Notes: a model not told the origin generated them from the sequence alone. Numbered from the stretch's first letter, positions 35,102 to 44,008 are shown. The stretch: DNA of 64,000 nucleotides from JACMOY01 sp038322575 (GCA_038322575.1 JBBQGB010000003.1:40171-104170); one strand, 5' to 3'. Program-made: numbers and translations.

Positions 35102-36352
35102 TTAGAGGTTCCCCACAAAGGGTGGCCCGTTGACGATCTCATCCATGGCAGGTTCCATGCCCTGAAGTGAGCGTCGCCACTCTCGCTGGGAGGACTCGGA
35201 GAGGCGACCGACCGCGAGCGCGAGCCGCACCGTATGGGCCTCCCGCGGCTGGGTCAGGTCATAGCCGGTCGCCTTGGAGATGCGTCCCAGCCGGTAGCGC
35301 ACGGTGTTCGGGTGGACGAACAGGACTCTTGCCGTGGACTCGAGCCCGCCGCCGCCGTCGAGATAGGTCGTCGCGGTCTCGAACAGGGCTTTGCCGGCTG
35401 TGGTCAGCGGGTGATAGATCCGGTCGATCATCAGCCTGCGCGCATTGGCGTCCCCGGTCAGCACCCGCTCGACCAGCAGCTCGTCAGCGAGCACCGGCCG
35501 GGGGGCGTCCGGCCAGGCACGGGCGGCACCCAGGCCTGAGAGGGCGGCCCGCGCGGATCGTCCGGCCGCGAAGAGGTGCGGCACCGTGGGGCCGATCACA
35601 ATGGGACCGTCGCCGAAGTACTGAGCCAGCGCCCGGACCGTGGGGGACGGATCGTCCAGGCTCCCCAGGATGATCACCAGGCGGTGTCCCTGAACCGCGG
35701 CCAAGGACTCGACCTTCAGGCGAGAAGCGGCCCGGCGTATGAGGTCGACGACTTCGGCGGCGTTGCCGGCCGGACTCATTCCGGCGATCACGGTGACCTG
35801 AGCGACCGAGGCCCAGCCCAGCGCCGACGCTCGTGACTGCATCGAGTCGTCAGCCTCCCCGCGCAGGACCGCGTCGACGACCAGGGACTCCAGCCGTGCG
35901 TCCCAGGCACCCCGAGCCTCGGCGGCGCCGGCATAGACCTCCGCGGCGCCGAAGGCCACCTCTCGCGAGTAGCGCAACACGGCTTCGCGCAGGTTCTGCT
36001 CGTCGCCGGGGGCCGCAAGCTGAGCGACCTCGTCCTCGACGACGTCCACCACCGAGCGCACCAGGTCCAGGGTCTGCACCAGGCTGATGGACCGGGTCAG
36101 CTCGCGGGGCGCGGTCCCGAACACGTTGACCGAGAGCTGAGGGGTCTCGCTGGGGTTGCGGTACCAGGCGATGAAGGCCGCGATCCCGGCCTGGGCGACA
36201 AGCCCGACCCACGAGCGGTCCTCGGCCGACAGGTCGCGGTACCAGTCGTAGTGGGTTTCCATGTGCTTGTTGGCGGCCGTCGAGAGCCGGGCGGCACTGT
36301 GCTCGATGCTCCGCTGGGTCGTTGCGCTGCCGCGCACGTGCTGGGCCGCCAT
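35102..36352 (-). CDS. fasR: FasR-like activator of fatty acid biosynthesis (PucR/CdaR C-terminal HTH)
   Basis: 416 aa, divergent relative of Streptomyces FasR, which activates the fabDHPF operon and sits immediately upstream of it, as here. The N-terminal half has a GGDEF-like/PucR sensor plan (YDWYRDLSAEDRSWVGLVAQAG, FGTAPRELTRSISLVQTL). The C-terminal HTH is LESTARVLFVHPNTVRYRLGRISKATGYDL. ATG 36352 is preceded by TAGAGT with a six-base gap, so the transcript is probably leaderless. The start codon lies in an 11-bp inverted repeat, suggesting autoregulation. Acyl-CoA sensing is known only for the Streptomyces relative. Confidence 0.85.
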   Translation of the reverse strand: MAAQHVRGSATTQRSIEHSAARLSTAANKHMETHYDWYRDLSAEDRSWVGLVAQAGIAAFIAWYRNPSETPQLSVNVFGTAPRELTRSISLVQTLDLVRSVVDVVEDEVAQLAAPGDEQNLREAVLRYSREVAFGAAEVYAGAAEARGAWDARLESLVVDAVLRGEADDSMQSRASALGWASVAQVTVIAGMSPAGNAAEVVDLIRRAASRLKVESLAAVQGHRLVIILGSLDDPSPTVRALAQYFGDGPIVIGPTVPHLFAAGRSARAALSGLGAARAWPDAPRPVLADELLVERVLTGDANARRLMIDRIYHPLTTAGKALFETATTYLDGGGGLESTARVLFVHPNTVRYRLGRISKATGYDLTQPREAHTVRLALAVGRLSESSQREWRRSLQGMEPAMDEIVNGPPFVGNL

Positions 36353-36378
36353 ACGAACACTCTATTTGTATGGCGGCC
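36344..36378. promoter_or_regulatory. fasR promoter inside an 11-bp perfect inverted repeat
   Basis: GGCCGCCATAC (36344-36354) and GTATGGCGGCC (36368-36378) are perfect arms 13 bases apart. The -10 element TAGAGT (36359-36364, minus strand) lies in the spacer and the fasR ATG (36350-36352) in one arm. Binding here would block both initiation and the leaderless start, a neat autoregulatory layout. Confidence 0.7.
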
Positions 36379-36533
36379 ACAACGTCCTGCAAAACGGGGG
36401 AGCCCGCCGACGACGGGGCAGGGCGCAGCGGGGCCGGCACGGGCGGCTGATGCGGCTTCCATTCGCCGGAACGTCATCTGGGCTTTGCCCGGGAGGCACC
36501 GGTCGGCGACCTGCGCCCGATGGGATCGACGTC

Positions 36534-37700
36534 ATGAACCGACCTCCAGGAAGGCTCCTCATGGGCACCGCAGCCACCCCTGCCATCGTCGCAGCGACGC
36601 TTCCGCCCGCCACTCACTCTCCGGCCGGAGCTGAGAATGTCGCGGCGCTGGGCCATCTCACGCGCAACCCAGCCGCGACCGCTCCGCTGGTCATCGGCCA
36701 CCGTGGCGCCGCCGGCTACCGTCCCGAGCACACCCTGGCCTCGTATGAGCTGGCGGCGCGGATGGGCGCCGACTACATCGAGCCGGACCTGGTCTCGACC
36801 AGGGACCATGTCCTGGTTGCCCGTCACGAGAATGAGATCGGCGGGACCACCGATATCGCCGGCCATGCCGAGTTCGCCGCCCGCAGGTCCACCAAGGTCA
36901 TCGACGGACAGCGCATCACCGGCTGGTTCACCGAGGACTTCACCCTCGCCGAGCTCAAGACGCTGCGCGCCAAGGAACCCCTGCCGGCAGTGCGCCAGGA
37001 GAACACGTTGTACGACGGGCGGTTCGAGATTCCGACCTTCGCCGAGGTGCTGGCACTGCGAGAGAAGCTGACCAGGGAGCTGCACCGGGTGATCGGCGTG
37101 TACCCGGAGACGAAGCACCCCACCTACTTCCGCTCGATCGGCCTGGACCTGGAGACTCCGCTGGTGACGCAGGTCCGCGGTGCCGGCCTCGACAAGAAGA
37201 CCGCGCCGATCTTCATCCAGTCGTTCGAGCTGACCAACCTGCTGGACCTGCGTCAGCACTTCGGCGTCAGCGCCCGGCTGATCTTCCTCACCTCAGCGAG
37301 CGGCGCGCCCTACGACCTGGCGTCCGGTGGCGATACCACCACGTATGCCGACCTGACCACGGCTGCCGGCCTGCGCTCCCTGTCCGGCATCATCAACGGG
37401 ATCGGCCCCGACAAGAGCCAGGTCATCCCGCGCAACCCCGACGGCACCCTCGGCCAGCCGACCACCCTGGTGACCGACGCCCACGCGGCCGGCCTGAGGG
37501 TCCATCCCTATACGTTCCGTGCCGAGAACGTGTTCCTGCCGGCCGACTACCGGGTGGGGACCGACCTCACGGCGTACGGCCGGGCGATTGACGAGCAGCT
37601 GACCTTCCTGCGGACCGGGATCGACGGCTTCTTCGCCGACCAGGCCGATATCGGCGTGATCGCCCGGGCCGACTTCGTCGCCACGAAGGCTGCCGCCTGA
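36534..37700 (+). CDS. Secreted glycerophosphodiester phosphodiesterase
   Basis: 388 aa. N-terminal export signal (NRPPGRLLMGTAATPAIVAATLPP). GDPD TIM-barrel motifs: VIGHRGAAGYRPEHTLASYE (HRG and PEHT), DYIEPDLVSTRDHVLVARHE (metal-binding ExD and catalytic His), VIGVYPETKHPTYF, and IFIQSFE. Hydrolyses glycerophosphodiesters to glycerol 3-phosphate plus an alcohol outside the membrane, so it may recycle phospholipid or teichoic acid pieces. ATG 36534 has a weak ribosome site (GGGA); no better start is evident. Divergent from fasR. Confidence 0.9.
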   Translation: MNRPPGRLLMGTAATPAIVAATLPPATHSPAGAENVAALGHLTRNPAATAPLVIGHRGAAGYRPEHTLASYELAARMGADYIEPDLVSTRDHVLVARHENEIGGTTDIAGHAEFAARRSTKVIDGQRITGWFTEDFTLAELKTLRAKEPLPAVRQENTLYDGRFEIPTFAEVLALREKLTRELHRVIGVYPETKHPTYFRSIGLDLETPLVTQVRGAGLDKKTAPIFIQSFELTNLLDLRQHFGVSARLIFLTSASGAPYDLASGGDTTTYADLTTAAGLRSLSGIINGIGPDKSQVIPRNPDGTLGQPTTLVTDAHAAGLRVHPYTFRAENVFLPADYRVGTDLTAYGRAIDEQLTFLRTGIDGFFADQADIGVIARADFVATKAAA

Positions 37701-37835
37701 GCGGTCACCACAAGGAAGGACCGACCGCGGCCGCGGGAGAGATCTCGCCGCCGCAGTCGGTTCGTCTGCCGCCAGGTGTCCGCAGAAACTTCCCCAGGCT
37801 GGCGCCGTGCCCGGGGCGGGGACCGTCCGGAGGCT

Positions 37836-40601
37836 CTAGGACTCGCCGCCGGCGTTGCCTGAGGTGCCCGCAGTGACGTCGAGCAGGCGGTACTTTTCGG
37901 CCGCCTCCCGGGCCATGGAGGGGTCGAGCTCACCGCGCCTGGCCAGCATCTGCAGCGCCCGCACGGCAACGGACGGACCGTCGATGTGGAAGTAGCGGCG
38001 GGCCGCCGCACGGGTGTCGGAGAAGCCGAAGCCGTCGGCGCCCAGCGAGATGAAGTCCTGCGGCACCCAGGGCGCGATCTGGTCCTGGACGGCCCGCATG
38101 TAGTCGGAGACCGCCACCACCGGACCTGGTGCGTGTTGGAGCTGCTGGGTCACGAACGGCACTCTCTGCTCCTGCTCGGGGTGCAGGAATCCCTGTTCGT
38201 CACAGGCCATCGCGTCCCGGCGCAGCTCGCCCCAGGAGGTGACCGACCAGACGTCGGCGACGACGCCCCAGTCATTCTTCAACAGCTCCTGTGCCTCCAG
38301 GACCCACGGCACGCCGACGCCGGAGGCCAGCAGCTGGACCCGCCGTGCGTCCTCGCCGAGGCCCTCGTTCGAGCCGGCCGACAGCAGATACATCCCCTTC
38401 AGGAGAGCCTCCGTGTCCAGGCCCTCCGGCTCGGGGGGCTGGACGTTGGGCTCGTTGTAGAGCGTCAGGTAGTAGATGACGTTCTCCGGGTTGTCGCCGA
38501 ACATCCGGCGTAGCCCGTCCCGCATGATGTGCGCGATCTCGTAGGCGTACGCGGGGTCGTACGAGACGACAGCGGTGTTCGTCGAGGCGAGCAGCGGGCT
38601 GTGGCCATCCGCGTGCTGGAGTCCCTCACCGGTCAGCGTGGTGCGTCCCGCGGTCGCGCCCAGCATGAAGCCGCGGGCCATCTGGTCGGCGGCCGCCCAG
38701 ATCGAGTCACCGGAGCGCTGGAAGCCGAACATCGAGTAGAAGAGGTAGATCGGGACCATCGGCACCCCGTGGGTGGCGTAGGACGTCCCTGCGGCGGTGA
38801 ACGCGGAGACCGAGCCGGACTCGTTGATGCCCGTGTGCAGGATCTGCCCGTCGGTGGCCTCCTGGTAGGCGAGCATCAGCTCCGCGTCGACCGGCGTGTA
38901 GTTCTGCCCGTGCGGGTTGTAGATCTTGATCGTCGGGAAGAAGGAGTCCATCCCGAAGGTGCGTGCCTCGTCCGGGATGATCGGCACCACATGGCGGCCG
39001 AACTCCTTGTCGCGCATGAGGTCCCGCAGGATGCGCACGAACGCCATCGTGGTGGCGATCTCCTGCTTGCCCGAGCCCTTCATGGCCATCGCGTAGGCGG
39101 CGGAGTCGGGCAGCTTCAGCGGCGTGGACTCGGTCCGGTGCTTGGGCAACGACCCGCCGAGCTTGGCCCGGCGCTCCATCATGTACTGGATGGCCGGGTC
39201 GTCCGGGCCAGGGTTGTAGTACGGAGGCAGGTAGGGGTCCTTCTCCAGCTCCTCGTCCGAGATCGGGATGTGCAGCGTGTCCCGGAAGCCCTTGAGGTCC
39301 TCGAGCGAGAGCTTCTTCATCTGGTGGGTGGCGTTGCGACCGGAGAAGCGGTAGCCGAGGCTGTAGCCCTTGATCGTCTTGGCCAGAATCACGGTTGGCT
39401 GGCCATTGTGGTCCATCGCGGCCTTATAGGCGGCGTACACCTTGTGGTAGTCGAGGCCGCCCCTCTTGAGCTTCCACCAGATGTCCTCGTCGGACCAGTC
39501 CGCCACCATCGCCCGGGTGCGCGGGTCGCCGCCGAAGAAGTGCTCCCGGACATACCCGCCGTCGTTGGCGCGGAAGGTCTGGTAGTCACCATCGGCGGTC
39601 TTGTTCATCAGGTTCACCAGGGCGCCGTCACGGTCCATCTGGATCAGCGGGTCCCAGCCGCGGCCCCAGATCACCTTGATCACGTTCCAGCCGGCGCCAC
39701 GGAACGTCGCCTCGAGCTCCTGGACGATCTTGCCGTTGCCGCGGACCGGCCCGTCGAGCCTCTGCAGGTTGCAGTTGACCACGAACGTCAGGTTGTCGAG
39801 CTCGTCGTTGGCGGCGACCTGCAACAGGCCGCGCGACTCCGGCTCGTCCATCTCGCCGTCGCCCAGGAACGCCCAGACGTGCTGTTTGGAGGTGTCCTTG
39901 ATCCCGCGGTTGGTCAGGTACTTGTTGAACTGCGCCTGGTATATCGCGTTCATCGGGCCCAGGCCCATGGAGACGGTGGGGAACTCCCAGAAGCCCGGCA
40001 TGTTGCGCGGGTGCGGGTAGCTCGGCAGGCCGGACGGAAGGCCGTCGACGAGCTTGGAGTGCTCCTGGCGGAACCCGTCCATCTGCTCCTCGGTCAGCCG
40101 GCCCTCGAGGAAGGCCCGGGCGTAGATGCCGGGGGAGGCGTGGCCCTGGAAGTAGATCTGGTCACCGCCGCCCTCGTGGTCGCGCCCGCGGAAGAAGTGG
40201 TTGAAGCCGACCTCGTAGAGCGTGGCGGCCGAGGCGTAGGAGGAGATATGGCCGCCCACCCCGATGCCTGGCCGCTGGGCGCGGTGCACCATGATCGCGG
40301 CGTTCCAGCGCAGGTAGGCGCGGTAGCGACGCTCGACCTCCTCGTCCCCCGGGAACCAGGGCTCGGACTCCGGCGCGATCGTGTTGATGTAGTCCGTCGC
40401 AGTCAGCGAGGGGACTCCGACCTGGCGCTCGCGGGCTCGTTCGAGCAGCTTGCGCATCACGTACCGGGCCCGTCGCCGGCCAGAGCCATCGATGACTCCG
40501 TCCAGCGACTCCAGCCATTCAAGGGTCTCTTCGGGGTCGACGTCCGGGATCTGGCTCGGGATGCCGTTCAGGATGGGTCCGGCTTCCTCACGTGGCGCCA
40601 C
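37836..40601 (-). CDS. aceE: Pyruvate dehydrogenase (acetyl-transferring) E1, homodimeric type
   Basis: 921 aa single-chain E1 that decarboxylates pyruvate with ThDP and passes acetyl to the E2 lipoyl domain, feeding acetyl-CoA to the TCA cycle and the fab genes nearby. GTG 40601 (VAPREEAGPILNGIPSQIPD) follows GAGAGGA; longer upstream frames have no support. ThDP motif GDGEMDEPESRGLLQVAAND...NCNLQRLDGPV, plus GHISSYASAATLYEVGFNHFF and TGINESGSVSAFTAAG. Actinobacteria use AceE with a shared E2 and E3; those are not in the window. Confidence 0.97.
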   Translation of the reverse strand: MAPREEAGPILNGIPSQIPDVDPEETLEWLESLDGVIDGSGRRRARYVMRKLLERARERQVGVPSLTATDYINTIAPESEPWFPGDEEVERRYRAYLRWNAAIMVHRAQRPGIGVGGHISSYASAATLYEVGFNHFFRGRDHEGGGDQIYFQGHASPGIYARAFLEGRLTEEQMDGFRQEHSKLVDGLPSGLPSYPHPRNMPGFWEFPTVSMGLGPMNAIYQAQFNKYLTNRGIKDTSKQHVWAFLGDGEMDEPESRGLLQVAANDELDNLTFVVNCNLQRLDGPVRGNGKIVQELEATFRGAGWNVIKVIWGRGWDPLIQMDRDGALVNLMNKTADGDYQTFRANDGGYVREHFFGGDPRTRAMVADWSDEDIWWKLKRGGLDYHKVYAAYKAAMDHNGQPTVILAKTIKGYSLGYRFSGRNATHQMKKLSLEDLKGFRDTLHIPISDEELEKDPYLPPYYNPGPDDPAIQYMMERRAKLGGSLPKHRTESTPLKLPDSAAYAMAMKGSGKQEIATTMAFVRILRDLMRDKEFGRHVVPIIPDEARTFGMDSFFPTIKIYNPHGQNYTPVDAELMLAYQEATDGQILHTGINESGSVSAFTAAGTSYATHGVPMVPIYLFYSMFGFQRSGDSIWAAADQMARGFMLGATAGRTTLTGEGLQHADGHSPLLASTNTAVVSYDPAYAYEIAHIMRDGLRRMFGDNPENVIYYLTLYNEPNVQPPEPEGLDTEALLKGMYLLSAGSNEGLGEDARRVQLLASGVGVPWVLEAQELLKNDWGVVADVWSVTSWGELRRDAMACDEQGFLHPEQEQRVPFVTQQLQHAPGPVVAVSDYMRAVQDQIAPWVPQDFISLGADGFGFSDTRAAARRYFHIDGPSVAVRALQMLARRGELDPSMAREAAEKYRLLDVTAGTSGNAGGES

Positions 40602-40927
40602 GTTGGGTCCTCTCTTGCGACGGATCAGTCTCTGGCAGGCCGACCGCTGGTGGTGTCGGCACGCCTGCATCGGGGTAGAAAACCATCCTCCACCAGGAGG
40701 GGGCATACGTCATATCCGGCGGGGGTCTGCGTCCGGCATGTGGCGGGAAGTAGAGTTCCCGGCGGACGAGGGGACAGGGTCTCATCCGCGTCTCGCGTGG
40801 TGCCGGATGGTCGGTTCACGGGTTGTTTGGCGAGGCTGCTTGCAAGATCCCGCCATAGCGAGTGGACTAGGCAGGACACCCAACGATCGCGGGCATGAGC
40901 CCGGGTGACCATCAGAGAGGAATCCAC
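40602..40927. other. Divergent promoter region between aceE and the DUF3052 gene
   Basis: 326 bases with no supported gene. It should hold both promoters. TTGCAA at 40840-40845 is a possible -35 for the plus-strand gene, but no good -10 stands out. No riboswitch or strong terminator is seen. Confidence 0.5.
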
Positions 40928-41356
40928 GTGATTGCGACCGCGCAAGCCGCGGCAACGAAGAGCGCGGTGGCAAAGCTTGGTTTTGCCACTGGGCAGTTGG
41001 TCCAGGAGTTCGGGTATGACGAGGACGTCGACGACGACTTCCGCCTGGCGATCGAAGAGGTATGCGGCTCCGAGCTGGAGGACGAGGACTACGCCGACGT
41101 CGCCGACGCCGTTGTCCTGTGGTGGCGGGAGGACGATGGCGACCTGATCGACGCTCTTGTCGATGGTCTGCCCAATCTCGCGGAGGGCGGGTTCATCGTC
41201 CTGCTGACGCCCAAGGCCGGCCGGGTGGGCCATGTCGACGCCAGCGACATCCAGGAGGCCACGCTGACCGCGGGGCTGCACGCCTCGGGAAGCACGAACG
41301 CTGCCGGCGAGTGGAACGGCAATCGGCTGGTCGCCCCGAAGACCGACCGGCGCTGA
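40928..41356 (+). CDS. DUF3052 family protein
   Basis: 142 aa from GTG 40928 (GAGAGGA upstream). Acidic protein with ATKSAVAKLGFATGQLVQEFGYDEDVDDDFR, VVLWWREDDGDLIDALVDGLPNLAEGGFIVLLTPKAGRVGHVD, and GLHASGSTNAAGEWNGNRLVAP. The last parts resemble methyltransferase-type strands without a SAM glycine motif. The family is actinobacterial, conserved next to aceE and a peroxiredoxin as here, and has no known function. The peroxiredoxin starts 21 bases after it. Confidence 0.88.
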   Translation: MIATAQAAATKSAVAKLGFATGQLVQEFGYDEDVDDDFRLAIEEVCGSELEDEDYADVADAVVLWWREDDGDLIDALVDGLPNLAEGGFIVLLTPKAGRVGHVDASDIQEATLTAGLHASGSTNAAGEWNGNRLVAPKTDRR

Positions 41357-41376
41357 GAACTGACAGACTGGGCCCC

Positions 41377-41883
41377 ATGACGAGCACCAGCACTTCCTCA
41401 GCGCTGCCCACCGGGCTTGCAGTCGGAGACGTCGCACCCGACTTCACCCTCCGGGACCAGCAGGGCAAACCCGTCTCGCTGTCCGAATTCAAGGGCGTCA
41501 AGAACGTAGTCCTGGTGTTCTACCCGTTTGCCTTCTCGGGCATCTGCACCGGTGAGCTGTGCGAGATCCGCGACAACCTGGGGGACTTCGAGAGTGACGA
41601 GGTCCAGGTGCTCGCCATCTCGTGCGACCACATGTTCACCCAGCGGGCCTGGTCCGATGTGGAGGGCTACTTCTTCCCGATGCTCAGCGACTTCTGGCCG
41701 CACGGCGCCACTGCGCAGGCCTACGGGGTGTTCGAACAGGTCGGCGGGTTCTCCACCCGCGGCACGTTCTTGATCGACCGAGACGGAGTCGTGCGCTGGA
41801 CGCTGGTCAACGGTGTGTCACAGAAGCGTGACTTCGCCGGCTACCGGGATGCCCTCCAGGGGCTGTCTGGATCGGTGGTCTGA
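41377..41883 (+). CDS. Peroxiredoxin, AhpE/BCP type
   Basis: 168 aa thiol peroxidase. Active site FYPFAFSGICTGELCEIRD: the peroxidatic Cys lies in the PxxxxxxC context (P-F-A-F-S-G-I-C), followed by T and a second Cys three residues on. Thioredoxin fold motifs VAPDFTLRDQQGKPVSLSEF and STRGTFLIDRDGVVRW are present. ATG 41377 lies seven bases after CAGACT, so initiation may be leaderless. Protects from hydroperoxides; the pairing with aceE/DUF3052 is conserved in actinobacteria. Confidence 0.92.
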   Translation: MTSTSTSSALPTGLAVGDVAPDFTLRDQQGKPVSLSEFKGVKNVVLVFYPFAFSGICTGELCEIRDNLGDFESDEVQVLAISCDHMFTQRAWSDVEGYFFPMLSDFWPHGATAQAYGVFEQVGGFSTRGTFLIDRDGVVRWTLVNGVSQKRDFAGYRDALQGLSGSVV

Positions 41884-41914
41884 GCAACCCGCCGGCGGCG
41901 GCTGACGCCGTTTG

Positions 41915-41987
41915 GGGCCTGTAGCTCAGTTGGTAGAGCACCGCGTTTACACCGCGGCTGTCGTCGGTTCGAGCCCGGCCGGGCCCA
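41915..41987 (+). tRNA. tRNA-Val (TAC anticodon)
   Basis: 73-nt cloverleaf. Acceptor GGGCCTG/CGGGCCC (one G-U pair), D-arm AGCTCAGTTGGTAGAGC, anticodon stem-loop CCGCG-TTTACAC-CGCGG (anticodon TAC), T-arm GTCGG-TTCGAGC-CCGGC. CCA is not encoded (CGT follows). An integrase remnant lies 26 bases downstream and a degraded copy of the 3' end plus flank is at 48471-48520. Confidence 0.95.
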
Positions 41988-42013
41988 CGTACATCACCGC
42001 AGGTCAGAGGCTT

Positions 42014-42390
42014 CTACAGCCCTCCGGCCATTGGAATCAGAGGCGTGATTTCGGCTTTAGCCCGAAAAAGGTCCGCAGAAAAGTCCGCAGCCGCTCGGCC
42101 GATGGCGTCCAGACGGTCCGCGACGTCGTCCAGCTGGCCGGGAAACAGGTGGCCGTACAGGTCCAAAGTCATGCTCGCCGTGGCGTGCCCCAGCATCTGC
42201 TGAACCACCTTGATGTTGGCCCCGGCCGCGATCGCCAGCGACGCCGCCGTTTGCCGTAGCCCGTGCGGCGTCAGCTCCGGCTCACCGATCGCCGTGGCTG
42301 CCCGCGCGAACGTCCGCCGGTTGAAGTTGCCGTTGCGAAGCACCCCGCCTCGGGTCCCCTCGAACACGAGATCGTCGGTGCCCTTGCCCG
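42014..42390 (-). pseudogene. Tyrosine recombinase (integrase) C-terminal remnant
   Basis: About 125 codons: LVFEGTRGGVLRNGNFNRRTF, the catalytic box LTPHGLRQTAASLAIAAGA (HxLR), QQMLGHATASMTLDLYGHLF (second His region and nucleophile Tyr), and stop at 42014. The core-binding domain and first catalytic Arg are missing; the frame is cut at 42390 by the duplicated mazF-end segment. Position against tRNA-Val is where such integrases reside. It is the decayed integrase of accessory region B. Confidence 0.9.
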
Positions 42391-42503
42391 CCGATGAAGT
42401 GATCAAGAGGGTCAGTCGAGGGCTAAGACTGTCAGCAGTGCAGCGTCTACAGCTTGCATTTCTGAACTGTTTAGCCGGCCGGCGAACTTACCGAGGCGCG
42501 TCT
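42390..42503 (-). repeat. Duplicated segment: copy 1 of a mazF 3' end (copy 2 at 44102-44215)
   Basis: 114 bases at 42390-42503 match 44102-44215 at roughly 85% identity without gaps. Copy 2 encodes the real C-terminus of the MazF-like toxin (RLGKFAGRLDSSEMQAID...LLTVLALD). Copy 1 still reads as GKFAGRLNSSEMQAVDAALL and stops at the same codon, but has no 5' part. It is a pseudogene fragment joined to the integrase remnant on one side and an ISL3 remnant on the other. Confidence 0.88.
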
Positions 42504-42700
42504 ACAAAACGGTGCTCGATTCGGTGGAGTTCGACGAAGACGAGGATCTGGTGGTGGCTGGGCACGGTCAAGGTGGTGTCGGAGGCGGATGCCCCAGGGT
42601 GTCCTGCCGGCACCATGGGGTGGTCGTGGCCGCGGTGCCGTAGGCCCGGCACGGCGCGGGGCATACGTACGCGTTCGACGATGCGGTGGCGCGCTATGGC
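42497..42700 (+). mobile_element. ISL3-family transposase remnant
   Basis: Three overlapping frames together read VYKTVLDSVEFDEDEDLVVA, GTVKVVSEADAP and VSCRHHGVVVAAVP*ARHGAGHTYAFDDAVA, the N-terminal zinc-finger and linker part of actinobacterial ISL3 transposases. There is an internal deletion, a frameshift and one stop where Trp is usual. Only a trace of the element remains. Confidence 0.7.
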
Positions 42701-42741
42701 GCGATCCGGTCGCACTCGATGGGCGGATCCGTCGCCCCTGG

Positions 42742-42760
42742 TGGTACCAGACTGATACCA
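42742..42760. promoter_or_regulatory. Toxin-antitoxin operator
   Basis: TGGTACCAG-A-CTGATACCA is an inverted repeat with 9-base arms and one mismatch, ending seven bases before the antitoxin ATG. This is the usual place for autoregulation by a ribbon-helix-helix antitoxin. Confidence 0.65.
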
Positions 42761-42767
42761 TCAGTTG

Positions 42768-42974
42768 ATGGCTATGACACTGCGTACAGACGAAGAGTTG
42801 GACAGCGCGCTGGCCGCCCTCTCGGAGGCCGAAGGCGCATCTCGGCAGGAAATCATCCGCAGAGCTGTTCTGGAGCGCTACGAGCGGAACGCTCACACTC
42901 TCCGGGTGCAGGAGAGCTCCAGCCGCATGATCGACAAGTGGGCCGACGTTCTCGAGCGGTTGGGCACCGTGTGA
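42768..42974 (+). CDS. Ribbon-helix-helix (CopG/Arc-type) antitoxin
   Basis: 68 aa. MAMTLRTDEELDSALAALSEAEGASRQEIIRRAVLERYE is a standard beta-strand plus two-helix RHH DNA-binding domain; the C-terminal tail (SSSRMIDKWADVLERLGTV) should bind the toxin. ATG 42768 is used; ATG 42774 (MTLRTDEEL) is equally likely. Its stop overlaps the GTG of the Doc toxin, the classic coupled arrangement. Confidence 0.88.
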   Translation: MAMTLRTDEELDSALAALSEAEGASRQEIIRRAVLERYERNAHTLRVQESSSRMIDKWADVLERLGTV

Positions 42975-43339
42975 CCGAGGTCGAGTACCTGGATTTGGAG
43001 GATCTGCTACGTCTCGTACGCCTTCTGAAGACAGGCCCGGTCCGGGACATCGGGCTCCTGGACTCGGCAGCTAATCGGCCTCGTTCCAGTGCGTTCGGGG
43101 AAGATGCTTACCCGACGGTGGCACTGAAGGCGGCCGCCTTACTGCACTCCCTTGCCCGCAACCACGCTCTGGTCGACGGGAACAAGCGTCTCGCCTGGTT
43201 AGCGACCCTCGTCTTCCTCGACCTGAACTCCTACGGCACCTCCCTGACGAAGGACGCCGCGTTTGATCTCGTTATCGACGTGGCCGGGGGAGACGCCGAA
43301 GTTGAAGAAATCGCTCAACGTCTACGCCTGACTGGCTAG
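42971..43339 (+). CDS. doc: Doc (death-on-curing) family toxin, Fic fold
   Basis: 122 aa. The Doc motif HALVDGNKRLAW (HxxxDxNKR) is intact. VEYLDLEDLLRLVRLL at the N-terminus and AYPTVALKAAALLHSLARNHAL are typical. Known Doc proteins phosphorylate EF-Tu and stop translation. The start GTG 42971 overlaps the antitoxin stop (GTGA). The pair looks complete and probably functional within the decayed island. Confidence 0.9.
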   Translation: MTEVEYLDLEDLLRLVRLLKTGPVRDIGLLDSAANRPRSSAFGEDAYPTVALKAAALLHSLARNHALVDGNKRLAWLATLVFLDLNSYGTSLTKDAAFDLVIDVAGGDAEVEEIAQRLRLTG

Positions 43340-43517
43340 CCCCCGCCGTGCACCCGTTCCGGTCAAGAACCCATCGATCTCCGTGGGAGACGTCCGCTTC
43401 TGACGCGGAGAGTGAACCCGCGACTGTCGATCAGCGGGAAACCGAGGACGATGGTGTCGGCGTCCGAGGCTGGGGGGCCCCATCGCGGCCACGACCGGGC
43501 TAGGCGACCCGATCCGC

Positions 43518-43781
43518 CTACGGGTGGGGGAAGACGGCTTCAATGCGGGGCCCGTCCGAGGACCAGAACACCTTGTACGGCGGGTGGCCAGCAACGGGGA
43601 GCCGGAAGCGGATGCCGTCGGGTGTCGTGATGGCGGTGGACCGCGCCTGTGCCTGTGCGGGGAGGCGGAAGATCAGCTCGCAGGCGTCCAGTACCGCGTT
43701 GTAGAGATCGGCGTCGGGCCCGGCCTCCAGCGTGTCGAGCTGTTTGTCGGCGACCTGAGAGTAGGCGTTGTCGGCACTCAC
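43518..43781 (-). CDS. RelE/ParE-like toxin
   Basis: 87 aa, GTG 43781. Features: VADKQLDTLEAGPDADLYNAVLDACELIFRLP and the C-terminal strands DGIRFRLPVAGHPPYKVFWSSDGPRIEAVFPHP, the RelE-superfamily beta-sheet with a basic/aromatic active face. Start overlaps the stop of the upstream antitoxin by four bases. In this superfamily the toxin cuts ribosome-bound mRNA or poisons gyrase; which applies here cannot be told. Confidence 0.75.
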   Translation of the reverse strand: MSADNAYSQVADKQLDTLEAGPDADLYNAVLDACELIFRLPAQAQARSTAITTPDGIRFRLPVAGHPPYKVFWSSDGPRIEAVFPHP

Positions 43782-44008
43782 GCGGGCCGGCGCTGACGGG
43801 CCCGGCGCACAGTGGACGACTGCGAGGCCCGGGTGAGCAGTGCCTGCAGTTCGGGGTCGCCGTCATACTCCAGCTGCGCATCGGTCACGACGCTGGCGGG
43901 CTGCAGGAGGATGGAGCCGTCCTCGTTCTCCCGGGCCAGGAAGCGTTGGTTCGCGTGGCCGGGGATCACGACCCGGCTCCGGGCGTCGGTCTCGATCAGG
44001 GTGATCAC
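43778..44008 (-). CDS. AbrB/SpoVT-like antitoxin
   Basis: GTG 44008 is preferred over ATG 44071 because AGGAG lies eight bases before it and the AbrB strand starts at once: VITLIETDARSRVVIPGHANQRFLARENEDGSILLQPA. The tail (YDGDPELQALLTRASQSS) should wrap the toxin. 76 aa. Cotranscribed with the RelE-like toxin through a 4-base overlap. Confidence 0.75.
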   Translation of the reverse strand: MITLIETDARSRVVIPGHANQRFLARENEDGSILLQPASVVTDAQLEYDGDPELQALLTRASQSSTVRRARQRRPA

